64,000 nt of DNA, from NCBI RefSeq assembly GCF_000150275.1, contig NW_002060944.1, positions 6,608,564 through 6,672,563 of the forward strand, read 5' to 3'. This stretch comes from Trichoplax adhaerens (lineage: Eukaryota; Placozoa; Uniplacotomia; Trichoplacea; Trichoplacidae). Below the pieces are notes generated by a model that saw only the letters and a program-made list of their open reading frames with translations, did not search any database and was not told where the DNA came from. The number at the start of each line of letters is the position of its first letter. Position 1 is the stretch's first letter. Shown here piece by piece: positions 1 to 12,203 of the stretch. A program made the translations under genes and the position numbers.

Positions 1-53
1 ATACTGAATATGCTTATACTTTGATCAGATAAAGAAAATCGCGATATTATAAT

Positions 54-495
54 AGCCAACGATGGACTATCCTTAATAACTAATTGCTTATCAAGGTAAA
101 GTAAACTAAACCTATACTATATATATCGTCAACAGACGTAGTTCTACTGTAATACTACAATTCCGTCTTGAATCCTGTCTATTTTTATTTCTAGTGAAAA
201 CGAAGAAACAGTTATCAATGCAATTTCAACTTTATATTATCTAGTATGTCCAGAAACCAAGAGCAGTAAGTCTATTGAAACCGTAGGTGATAATACTTAT
301 GGTATCCTTTTCATATCAAATAGATAGAGCACTTAAGCACTAAATTGATCACTCAGTATTAGCTAATTATTGCAATTTATATTTCACTTTTATCGGTATA
401 AAGAAATAGTAATAGAATCTATTATAGGATATATGGAGAGTTATGCTTCATCGAGTAATCCTCGAATTGCAAATCTAGCCCAGATATTTCTACAG
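54..495 (+). CDS. Armadillo-like repeat protein, 3' part only (partial gene at window edge)
   Basis: Three short pieces splice in frame on the + strand. The first, about 56-94, reads NDGLSLITNCLS and ends before gtaaag. The second, about 199-267, continues as SENEETVINAISTLYYLVCP and ends before gtaag. The third, about 428-495, reads YMESYASSSNPRIANLAQIF and ends at CAG/gtac. The amphipathic helices and the phrase 'VINAISTLYYL' look like armadillo repeats; the end resembles what I remember of ARMC2-type proteins, but I cannot confirm the family. The gene starts outside the window. I could not place the last exon or the stop codon, which probably lie before 1420, tail-to-tail with the SGSM3-like gene. 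Splice phases agree (2 then 1), which is the main support that this is a real gene. Confidence 0.45.
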
Positions 496-1419
496 GTACA
501 TGTATGCAAAATATGCTAAACTCAAAGTAGAGGTAATTTTTGATAACATGCATGTAGTGCAAATTGCTCATGTGTATCGCTAAACTTGACGTAAATTTTG
601 TACTCGGACAGGACCATTGCAATAAAACTTCTTCAAGATAGCAAAAATCTCAGTAAATCAGAGTTTTCGGAAGGCAATATTTTGGTATACGAGTATATAT
701 GTACTTTATTGTTTTATTATTGTTAAGATTAACATAAATCTCTGAACAACTATCCGATAATGATAAATTCGATTTAATAATATCGCTGTAATATAAACAT
801 TGACATTTTCTTTGGAGCATTCTAATATAGCAATTTAAAATAAGCTTTCATCTGTGTACAGTATTTCAAAGAAATCTTCAAAAATACTTTAACGATTTTG
901 TTATCTCGAAACTTAACTAAATTTACTATAATCGATACTCTATTCTGAGTAGCGTTACGTTGATATACTGTCTATTTAATTCGATATTTAAATAAATATA
1001 AACCTTATCATATAGTATAATATGCCTAAATTCTACGTAAATTTGTCTAGAATTTCATTTTATATGTATTTCAAGCAATCCAACGATTGCATCATTGTAC
1101 AAGCTGTTTTAATAACATTGTACAGACATATCGTGTCAAATATATAACCGGCCAGCAAAATATAGGCCTTTGGTTAATGCCTACCAATATTCATATTTGT
1201 ATATTAAAACAGCCGTAGTAGTCATGTATGGTTGACATCAAGTAGCTACATGACGTCGTCCTTTATCGTGTAAACTGTATACTAATCTTCAAATTTTTTA
1301 CTTACTGCATATTTGTTTCCTTGAATAATGTTGCTCATATGTTATGAGCGTATAAGAAAAAAATAATTAAATTCAGATTTAGTTTAGCAAAGCGTAAAGA
1401 AAATGAGGTAACCAAGAAT
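496..1419. other. Non-coding stretch between two convergent genes
   Basis: AT-rich sequence between the armadillo-like exons and the stop codon of the SGSM3-like gene. It must hold the last exon or 3' UTR of the former and the 3' UTR of the latter. I see no convincing coding exon. Confidence 0.5.
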
Positions 1420-4400
1420 TTACAAATCCCAGCTAAAAAGGTGATGTTTTAACAACATATCGCAGAGATTCTGTTTCATTGGAACATTAGTCTAGAATAA
1501 AGAAGAATATGCTAAGGAACAGTGATAAAAGAGTGGTACAGTATTTCCATTAACTGATTAAGGTCAAAAAGTTAGGTGTACATAACAATTAATATTTACA
1601 TCTTTCGAAACTTCGTAATCTGCGGATAAGTTGAAAGAGAAATTCGATAAAACTCTACAAAACAAGATGAAACTTTGTTAAAAAGATTACGTCATAGAAT
1701 AAAACAAATAGCTTCCTTAGATTTAGTAATACTGTTTGGAACAAAATTGACGTACCTTAATTCACACTTAATTTGTATCCATCCAGGACTACGTAGAAAT
1801 GATGCGGCTTCGTACCTTTGTCGTGATAATACAACAGCAAGTAATAGATGAATATTATTTATTGTAATATTCTATAGATTATGCTAGTAAAGTAATATTT
1901 TTGTATACCATTTCGCTACTACTTCTTCACAAGAACAAAGAATTTCTAGCCATAGATGCAAAACTTGCTCGCTACATTCAAATTATTATATTAAAATTAG
2001 CTGACATATTTTACGGAAATGAACAGTAAAGTAATATCAAACATTTCTTACTTTAGTCCGATGCAGATGAGAGATCGAAACTAAGATTTGTCCCCAAAAA
2101 TAAACAAATTATAATCACTCAACATTGTAAGGAACTTTTATATTGTCCTATAATGATATACGTAATATCCACATCTAGTAGTACTACAGTAGACGATACC
2201 TTCATATCCATACTCGCGTGCAATTGATCGTGTGTTATATTTACGGAATGTACAGCCTATAAAGCATGAAATTGACATAATATCAACAAATATTGAATCT
2301 ATCATGTGTATTTCTAATAACAACTAGAGAATTACAGTAAAATAGTCGAATCTTTATTTAAAAATTCTTGAAACATGATGTGCGTGATATGAATAACTTC
2401 TCACAATGACTCCTCGAATAGATTGCAAGAATGAAGAAAGTTAATGTTTCTATTAAATGTAATAATTCGGAACTATTTACCCGGTATAATATCTCTTCAG
2501 GAGTTAATACTCTGCCGTCTTCATCTAGCCTGAATAATGAAATTTTGGGTTATTAATGCAACATTACCAGAGGTAGAAACTTTAAATTGAAAAAATCTGT
2601 GAGAATACTCCATGACGTAGTCGATTTTGATTACTTACTTATATGTTTTACATAATACAAGGCGAGAAAAGACCGAGTGGTAATCTCTTTCTATTTCTTT
2701 AATGCTAGCCTACAAAATGAAGTCATATATAGATAACATAAAAATTTATATTCTACATAAAAACCTAATATAATCAGAGGTTTAAACGCAAGGAATACTT
2801 TAAAGCTTAACCTTGAATTATACTAATACATGAATACTATTAAGGGAAAACTTACTAAAACGAACCTATAATATTAACATTTGCAGTATTTATTTCAGAA
2901 GGTTAAGCATACCTCTTCTATAAAAGCCCATGGGTGACATTTTGCTCCTAGGACAGACGGCTTAGTTATTCCATGCTGAAAGACCGCTAAGAGAGCATCA
3001 CATAATCTGTAAATGTGAGCATAAAATCGTTTAGACTTCGTAAATCATGTACAGGAGATCAAAAGAATTGCATAAATGTGATGTTTACTTTGGAAATTAC
3101 CTACAATTAATTAATCTGTCATATCTACGCGTAATAATATTTGATGACATCAGTTGTATTATAAATAATTTACCTGCCACGTACTAATGGAACGATAACA
3201 TCGGTAATTTTGTCATCACCAGCAGCATTATACTAAAAATTATAAAATAAAAAAGTTAATTGCTGCAAATAGTGTGCCTGCAATTTAAATAAATGATCGT
3301 CTTGTTAACTAATCCTGCCCAAACCTCTTTACTTCTTTCATCAAGGAGTTCAACAAATTTAGCAGGAAACCAGCCTGAAAAAAGAATTCATATTATTTTA
3401 AATATAACGTGGAAAGAAATTGAAAATGTTTTTAAAGCAGCATATTATTTACAGCTATTCCATTACCTTTTAAACCGTTCAGCTCTCCAACCCAGCAGTG
3501 ATCATCCGATTGTGAAATTATCTGTAGTTTTTTTTATATTAAAATCAATAGGTTACCCTTGTAACGACAAAATTCAACCGTAATTATCTGTTAGCTTGAA
3601 TGCTCACTGTTATGATATCGTTTTTTCTGAAGCCTAATTCATTATCATCATGTCCGTCAAAATCTAGTATGGCTCTAGCACGACGAAGTCGGTTCCTATA
3701 AAATTTTGTAGTATAATTAAATAACTTTTCCATTTGTAGCAAAGTATGATACATCAGTTCGTGTTTAACAGATGCTCACCTTGATACAGTAGCAAACTGT
3801 TCGTAATCACGCCTGTGGCTTTCTACTGAGTAGTCCGGGACTAGTGCCTTTATAGCAAATCAAACAAGATTGGATAAAAAGGCAATGAATGATATAGATA
3901 TGACACTAATTTTGAGTTAATATTTCTGAGAAAAGGGTCATAGAATGAGCAAGAAATAGCTTAAAATTTGATAGTATAACGATAACGTTCTAAAATTTAT
4001 TTTACACCAACCTTTTTCGATTTTGCAGCCTGAAAATGCCTAGCAACTTGCATGATACATTCTCGTAGATTTGCTACTAATTCTTAGTATTAGAAACATT
4101 ATTAAAAGTATTAAAATAACTTCATCTCTGATTGGTCGTTTTAGAGATATTCTTAAGTTAGGATGCTACAATACCAGTTTGCCTGACGTTTTTCGTTTTA
4201 GCCCAGTTTGCTGATTGCTTTTTTCTTGTAAGACAGTTTGCTAAGTAGATGTAAGAAAATTGTAAGATTAGAAATTAAAATCGAAAAGATATTTACTTGC
4301 AATAATAAAAGTATGTTAATCATTTATACATAATATGTCACCCAAGAAACCGTTTTTTCTTCTTCTGTAATCCTCAATATTTCGTTGTTTCATTTGCTAA

Positions 4401-7385
4401 TGCGTTGCATATAATTATCAAACAATTAACAACCAAAAGCATACTGAATCTCCAGAATACTTGTTTACACGCTAACCGATTTCGATAATGTTTCCCCGTC
4501 GTCGTTCGTAAGTAATGATCCTAATTCAGCAACAAGTAAATCTAGAAACTTTCGACGGCTGATCTCAATAGTATCTACTGATAGATCACCTGCGATTGTA
4601 TAAGAAGCCTGATAAAGTAAATAAATAAAATACATAATTTTAGTGTTGCGACTTGCATGATTACATCAAAATATTATTTAAGTCAGCAAGTCTGTTAAAA
4701 TACCAAATTGCTATTAACTTAATATCAAATTTAGCGCATCATTAAAGCATAAAAGGCGTATTTACTTCTATCAGCTTTTCAACATCGTCTACGTCTAATG
4801 GAATGTCAGAAAGCATGTTGAATATCTCAGCAGAATTGTCTAAAGATAGTAAATCTTTTTGCTATAACCATTTGATGAAGTAAAACAGCAGATTAGTGGA
4901 TATGAAGTCGCATAGCTAAGTAGATTAGTAAGAATAAGCTGTAAAATACTTACTCTTAAATGTAGCATACCAAGTGTAAACTTAAACAGAGCTATGGAGC
5001 CCTCATAAAGATATAAATCCCAAAGGCGCAAAAGGACCTACACATATAAGGTTCAATGTATTTAGAGTAAACTGCAGACTGTTAGGATTAGATACTTAAT
5101 AAATCCTACAGATATTTTAAATAGTGCTACGTACTCTAGTCTGTACTACACTGGCAAATGCGGTCAGGAACCAATGTAAGCAAATCAGAGATAATTCTAA
5201 GACGAAATGAACAGTATAGCATTGTTATTATAAAAGGTTACAGAAAGTACTTAAATAATTATATATGATAATCATATGACCATATGGTTAGTTTACGTAA
5301 TGATAATTGTAATTATACCGATATCATTGTTTTTAAGAGCTATATCCAGTTCAGGTAATTTTTCTGTTACAAGCTTACGCAAAACTCTTTGATCAGCCTA
5401 CAGAGGTTCATTAACAAAACAAGACAACACAAATTTCATTACGGAAGTATAGATTTATGAGATGAAGTAGGAGTAAATAGAGATTTGCAAATGATTATTT
5501 TCTGAGGAGAAATTTCTAATAATACCTGTACTCCAATTAATGTGCTTGAATAATAGGAAGAAGGCATTAAATCCTCCATAACTGTAGCTAGCAGCCAAAA
5601 AGCGTCTTCTTCTTCAAGAAATAGTAGGAAAGAAGCTGCAACCTATTTAGTATTTAGTGAATTGATACAATATTGCTCGGTATGCTTTGGCAAGGGTTTC
5701 TCTGACAACGAAAGATGCAAACATAAAACCTTGAAGAGTCTTACCATTCCTGTGCCTTGGCAATATCCAATATCGGGATATAACCACGCGATGCCTTTCA
5801 AAATCCTCCTAAGTTTTGTAATTCCTGGACTATATACGCTATTAAAGCAGGCATTTGTTGGCATAGTTCTTAAGAGGTCCTGCAATTGATTAAAAATAAA
5901 GTGTTTGTAAGTTAGATGTCGAAATAACTTTGAATAAAGCTGTTTGTGCAATACTGTTCATTTTGTTGATTCTATTTTAAAGTATTTATCTATATAATCT
6001 ACAATTGTTCTACCATTAAGAATACGGTAGTTTATTTTTTCATGAATTAGATATAGCTTATAAAGCGAATCGAGATTAGTAATGTTGTTCCCCATTACCT
6101 TTTCGATCTGCTTTGAAGAGAGAGCTGTACTATCGGACGTCGCACGAATAATTTCCTATCGAATTTCAATAGGATAATTTATGATTATATTTACATTCAA
6201 TTGACCTAAAAGGATACACAGCTATTGCAGTAAAGTTGGGTTTAACCTGGTATGATATATCATTAGATTGTTTCTTCTTCAAAGCTCCTGATATTCTCAT
6301 CCATAACTATTTTTAAATTTCGTAACGAAAATTGATTAGTATCTAAGTATAGCATTAAAAGAACAATGTTATTAAATAGTAATGTACCTGCTGCCTATAA
6401 GAATGTGGAATTCCTTCTTTCAGTAATGAGTGCAATTTATCGGAGCGAGGGAGCATGGGATCTATCTGTAGATTAGTGCAACAATATTCGATATTAGAAT
6501 TATTCCATAAGAATGAGAGTATTTTTCAATTATTATAATTTTTCTGGAAATACTTGAGCAATAATGTACCTTATCCCATGTAAGCGCCTCTAGTTGGCCA
6601 TTTTGTGTAAATTCTAAATATGCTTGCCATCGTAGCTTTAATGATGAATCTTCATTAGCAAGAGAACTTCTTGTTGGTTCCAGACCTGTTATGTAACGCA
6701 AAAAGGGTAAAAAGTTGCAAATATTATCTAAAATACCGACGTGATTGCTTATTGGCGATGTAACTACCGTTGAAGAAATAAAAATTATAGGCCATACTGG
6801 TATCAATGAAGTACAATATTTACAAGAAGCTTTATTCGAGAGCGACCCCTGTATCATTTACCTTTATTTTCTACAAGAAATCCAAATTCATCATAAGAAA
6901 AATCGGGCGGTGAATAACCTTCCTCACTCTATGGAGACGGTAGCATATATTAAATTTCATATCACGTAAAGATTTTCAAACTTAAGTTGCTATGAGTTCT
7001 ACTGCTACGCTATCATCAACCATGGCATATTACACTATATGTTGTACAAATAACTGCACCATTACATATAGTTTATTAATTAAAGTTAAAGTTATAGAGA
7101 AATTTTTCTTCTATAAGCACTATACAGTATACGACAATACGATAATGTACTCCGAAATTAATAAGCCTATGATAATGAAGAGATTTCTGATTCTAATTTT
7201 GTTGTTTTTAATTTTAAGATAAATCATGTATTTACCAAATTTGTTTTCATTAAAATTTCTTGAGGCCACATATTAGGAATTAATGCCGAAAATGGACCAC
7301 CAGGTGTTGGTTCATATCTCTCGTCATCATATTTAGGCTTGAGCTGAGCTGATTTCCTCCGTGGCATAAGTGAGCTATTACTCAT
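1420..7385 (-). CDS. SGSM3: Small G protein signaling modulator 3-like RabGAP (TBC-SH3-RUN)
   Basis: Predicted Rab GTPase-activating protein of the SGSM3/RUTBC3 family, which links Rab and Rap signalling to membrane traffic. Reading the minus strand, about two dozen small exons follow the family order. N-terminus: [18 protein letters not shown] (7236-7385), YDEFGF (~6863-6930), [11 protein letters not shown] (6573-6688). TBC domain: [17 protein letters not shown] and [14 protein letters not shown] (about 5748-5881, with the YxQ catalytic-Gln motif), [20 protein letters not shown] (~5525-5641), [11 protein letters not shown] (~5130-5195), [10 protein letters not shown] (~5000). SH3: [20 protein letters not shown] (~3605-3690), [17 protein letters not shown] (~3310-3380). 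[23 protein letters not shown] (~2910-3000), [15 protein letters not shown] (~2645-2695), [13 protein letters not shown] (~1925-1965), [16 protein letters not shown] (~1755-1800). The last exon ends [13 protein letters not shown]-stop at 1420. The start is the first in-frame ATG (7385); the frame stays open upstream, so an earlier exon is possible. The gene looks intact. Confidence 0.93.
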
Positions 7386-8195
7386 TGTAAAACCATTTTG
7401 TTGCAAATCAGCAAAGGATTCAGCAATAAATCCACTTGACGGTACTGTATAAATAATATATAAAATGATGTAATTGAGAGGCCAAAAGATATTATTGATA
7501 TCAAATTATAATATCGTTTTTAAATATTATCATTACATAATTCTATCAATAGAGTAAGGTATGTCGACTAATAAGATGTAATTTTTATTTTTTTTTTATA
7601 ACAGAATTGGCTAAGAGAGGCGATAATTTTTATAGTACAGCAGCGTATTAAAATCACTGCAGAAAGTGTTAGTTGAACATGGTGTTAAAACAGAGACATA
7701 CAATTATTACTCTTTTAATTGGCTACTGTTGATTATACTAAGGAAAGATTAGAATAAGAGTAACGAATAAAACATTTTATAATTTAACTACCGTCTTTTA
7801 CAGTATAAAGCAGTAGGTAGATTTCTACAGGAGTTATTATTTTATTCGCATCGACAGTTTGCTGAGTGTTGAGTTTTAAAAATTTCTTACACCATAAGAA
7901 GGATAGAGTACGGTAGATAGGCATTATTTAAAGAGTTGTTATTTATTAATGAATTTCAACACGATACTGTATCAATCCGTTAATATAATGATAATTTTTG
8001 ATTGACTTTGCGTAGTTATTTACTGTATTTATAAATGTGCAGTATTATCGTCCATATTAGATCGATCTTGATGGCCCCTAGCCAACGGTTGCCTACTTCT
8101 AGTTTAAGTGCGTCGACAATTTTTTTTATACACTTGTCGTAAAATGGAGATGAACGGACACATTACGTTAAAGAGATTGCTTGATTTTAAATGTT

Positions 8196-8556
8196 GATCA
8201 AGTACAAGTAGGCAATCGTCTGCTAATGATTTGCTTGTCGTTGGTTTGTAGATATTTTAGTAAGTCTGAAGAAAATGAAGATGAATGATCTACCGAATTA
8301 GAGAGGATTACTTAGTTATTGAATGTCGATCAATTACGATCAAAATAATTTTCTACTTGTAGTTAGTAGGCTACGATTGATCAAGTACAAGTAGACCATC
8401 GTCTGCTAATGATTTGTTTGCGGTTGGTTTGTAGATATTTTAGTAAGTCTGAAGAATATGAAGATGAATGATTTACCGAATTAAAGAGGATTACTTAGTT
8501 ATGGAATGTTGATCAATTAGGATCAAATAATTTTCTACTTGTAGTTAGTAGACTAC
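8196..8556. repeat. Tandem duplication, period 183 bp (2 copies)
   Basis: Copy 1 (8196-8378) and copy 2 (8379-8556) both begin gatcaagtacaagtag. They share ctgctaatgattt, ggtttgtagatattttag, gaggattacttagtta and ttttctacttgtagttagta, with scattered substitutions. A weaker relative may lie just upstream (8060-8190). Confidence 0.85.
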
Positions 8557-9769
8557 GTAGATATTTAAAAAAAAATTGAGGGTCCAACTACTGAAGGGAT
8601 TAAGTACTGCATACAAAGTACAAGTAAACAGTTGCCTACTTCCACTGGATATGTAGACCTATTTGTTCATTGGAAGAAAAATAGGAATGAATGATCAATT
8701 CTATTTATGAAAGCGATTGCTTGGTATTGAATGCTAATCAGATTTGCGATTCATATTAGTCAATTATCTTGTACTTTTGGTAGTCTGTAAGAGACAGGAT
8801 GTAATTATAGCCATAATCCCATGGTGGATTATGGCATCAATGGCAGTAAATTATTATTTTATTATCATTGGCTATATCCATTTATTCAACTCAGCCATTG
8901 CACAAGTAGTAGAAATCGTATGCAGAATTTCATCAAGGCGTTCAATAAATAAATAACGTACTGTGCAATATGTTATGTTAACCACGAGTTTATGATGGAT
9001 ATTGATCGTCATCGACTGGACAGTAAGGCAAGTCTACATAGAATAGAGTAACGAAATTTCTCCTAGACGTATGTTGAAATAGGCCTTTAATTCTAATTAT
9101 TGTAAGCCACTGATTTTTTGGCCATCAAAAAGGACACCCGCTCAATCTACAGTCTTTACAGAAAGTAGTTAACCAAATGGCTGTAGTAGTTTCCTTTTCA
9201 TATTAGTATCCCTTAACAAATCGATTCTGCCATCGTATGCTCATGAACTATTTTAACATACGTATTATGTAGCATTGCGTCAAATGTTTGTTACCGTAAA
9301 TTAACTTTCCTTCTGCTTCACTAATGGAAATGGGAGTCGTAGACTTGTATAGAACATATAGACACGAACAGGATCAGCAAATTCAATGGAGTAATTGAAG
9401 TTTGCTGAAGATCGCTGAATTCAATGGAGTAATTCAAGTTTGCTGAAGATCGAACAGTCTGTTGATGGGCTTTCTATAGTGGTCATAACATGACATGTTT
9501 ATTTAATTCTTGCAGAAAGGTACATATTGATCCGATTTTGAAATCATCTAGCTGGACTTTATGTACATTTTCAATATGTCCCTAATTCAATGTCATGATG
9601 ATAGACATATGTAGTGTATCTATGCCTATCTCGTGATAATCCACAGTTCAGCATGGCTTTTACTACCATTCAATTTGTATAAAAGAAATGATAAATAAAA
9701 AAAAAAAACACCAGACGTAGCCATGGCATTTAGGTTGTGCTATCCTTCATTACTCGATTTTTGACTATC

Positions 9770-10390
9770 CTACCGGCCATTTCAAAGTATCTTTACGAGA
9801 TAGAATGGATTTTAAATGAATTGAATCGGTTTTCGATTTCTCTTATATATGGATCCATTAAATAGGATTGTCAATCCATTCTTAACTAGTGTACCGGCTA
9901 TGTTAAAAAAAAAGGATCCGTATGTTTAGGTTAAAATCAACTTTGAATGAGATAGAATTTCAATTCTATGATCGGATTGAGCAGATTACCCCTTTTACAT
10001 CGATGATATGTCCATGGAATACAGCAGTAATTTGATTCTTGGCTACTATACCTGATATGTAAAAGTATCGATTTATTGACCATGGAATCAATTTTGAATG
10101 AAATCGATTTTCCATTTTATTGTCGTATTGACTACTTTTACATTGATGATATATCAAATTGAATATGGTAGAGTAAATGGACTTTTTGCTAGTCTATCGT
10201 CTATGTAAAAGTACGCGTATGTTCACCATGAAATCAATCTTTTAATGAGTAGTATTTTAATTCTGTTTTAGTATTGAACAGGCTGCCCATTCCTTTTTTA
10301 CATGGATGATAAATCAATTTCTAGTGAATCGATTCTTGACTGTTCTTGTATGTCGATGATGGAAGAGTATGTTCACAGAATGACAGATTG
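9770..10390. repeat. Degenerate tandem array, period about 125-150 bp
   Basis: Recurrent blocks around 9773, 9899, 10052, 10201 and 10348 share the order 'ctatgtaaaagta', 'gtatgttnaccatggaatc', 'aatgaaatcgatttt' and 'tttttacatnGATGAT'. Copies are strongly diverged with small indels, so this is an old array. Later blocks up to about 10760 may be further decayed units. Confidence 0.6.
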
Positions 10391-10790
10391 ATATTAGAGG
10401 AGTGAATTTTATTATTTTTGGGGAATGAATTCAATTTTCATTCCGTCATAAGACTAATTAGACCGTCGATTTTTCTATTCCCTACGGGTAGATCATCTAC
10501 TGTACTGTGTTTATCGATTCTTGACTGTCCTTCTAACCTATGTCAAAGTAGATTCAATTTAAGGACTTGTAGGAGAAAAAATTCTTGCTTAAAAGTGGCT
10601 GTTCACTGGCGAGGATACTATTGTAGTAGAGTAAAATGGATAAGTTCATTTAATCCATTGAAAGCCAATTTTGCCACAGTAGGCAATAGACTGTACATCC
10701 CTCCATTAACATGGATCTTCTATCCAACATTGAATCGTATTTACATCGTCATGTCAATTAATTTAATTATTATTATAACTAGATCAATCA

Positions 10791-10983
10791 TGTTCTAGGG
10801 ATAGGAGAAAGTAAAACGGAAATGATAATTTCAGTTCAAAACGAGAAAGAATGTTCGTTTATGAGCACGATGCTATCAAATATCAAACTGAGAACAATCT
10901 TGTTCTAGGGATAGGAGAAAGTAAAACGGAAATGATAATTTCAGTTCAAAACGAGAAAGAATGTTCGTTTATGAGCACGATGC
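10791..10983. repeat. Direct repeat, 83 bp copies offset by 110 bp
   Basis: Positions 10791-10873 and 10901-10983 read the same by eye, starting tgttctagggataggag and ending atgagcacgatgc. The 27 bp between copies partly resembles the sequence after copy 2. The near-identity marks a recent duplication compared with the eroded repeats around it. Confidence 0.85.
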
Positions 10984-11861
10984 CATCATTTAATCTCAAA
11001 TTGAACACGATAATGAATAAAATATCCAACTGAAAACTATTTCAAATCATCCTTGACTGGAAAAAAAATCGACCACTTTAAGAATGGAGCCCCAAAGCTA
11101 CTATCCACTTCTCTCTACGTTAGAGATCAACGTAAGCTATCCCCATCCAATGGAAAGGAAAGGAGAAAAAAATTAGCTTAGACGACATTGATTGATTGAT
11201 TGATGCAAAGGGTGGATCATAAGAGTACACTTTCCATCAGTGCTTCCGTTCTTCATCGTCAAACAGAATTACATTTCTGTAGAATAGATAATGCTGGCCT
11301 TGACGACTATTCTAATTGATATTCTAATTTTAATGTCATTCAATTTTTTATTTATTGGCCATGGATAGCCCGTAGTGTTTTTATTGTTGATAGTTGAAGT
11401 AGAGTAGTTGGAAGATGTGTATTGCTGTAGTCGATTATGATGGTTATCCTTCTGTATTGGGCTACTGTTATTCTCTTACTTCTTGGGATATTTTTCACAG
11501 GGAATTGATTTTGAAAGAGTCCGTTGAATCAAAATTCAACGGCATGGCGATAGTAATAGCAAGAATGGAAATTGATATGCATGGAATAGAGCTGTCTACG
11601 TTGTTTTCATAGCAGGAAAAGTTTCTTCTTTTTTTGGGGGGGGGGCAGTCGTCTATCACCAAGACATGATTTATGTCTTGGTGGTGGAGATGAGATCATC
11701 TCAGCGATCATAAACTGAGAAAGATTTCAACGCACAGCGTTCATCATTTCCTATTTCATGACTCTATTTTTACACATCGTGGGCAATATCATGTTCTAGT
11801 TTACTAGATTGCCTAGTCGATGTGTTGATTGTAGACGTAGCAATATCTTACACTTGGAGAA

Positions 11862-12203
11862 TGTTATCCAAGTTGCTATCCCCCAAAATAAAGTACAAGT
11901 TCAACCTTTTCTTCTCTTTTCTTGTCAAGGTTTATTAAAGCCATGGAGTATTGCTTGACTACTCGTACACTATCTGCGACATTAGGTGATCAAAAAAGCG
12001 TTTCTAAAATGGAGTTTTTCCAATGTTATCCAACTTGCTATCCCTCAAAATAAAGTAGTGTATAAGTTCAACATTTCCTTCTATACTGTAGAATACAAGG
12101 CATTCTGTTTTCTTGTAAGGTTTATTAAAGCCATGGAGCATTGCTTGATTACTCGTACACTATCTGCGACATTAGGTGATAAAAAACGCGTTCATAACAT
12201 GGA
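11862..12203. repeat. Tandem duplication, period about 162 bp (2 copies)
   Basis: Copy 1 begins tgttatccaagttgctatc at 11862 and copy 2 begins tgttatccaacttgctatc at 12024. Both continue with aaaataaagta, aggtttattaaagccatgg and ctatctgcgacattaggtga. Copy 2 has a short insertion. Confidence 0.85.

Noticed and set aside
10418-10798. 126-codon frame on the + strand
   Set aside because: Starts at TTG, lies in a degenerate repeat region and shows no recognisable protein feature or splice partner.
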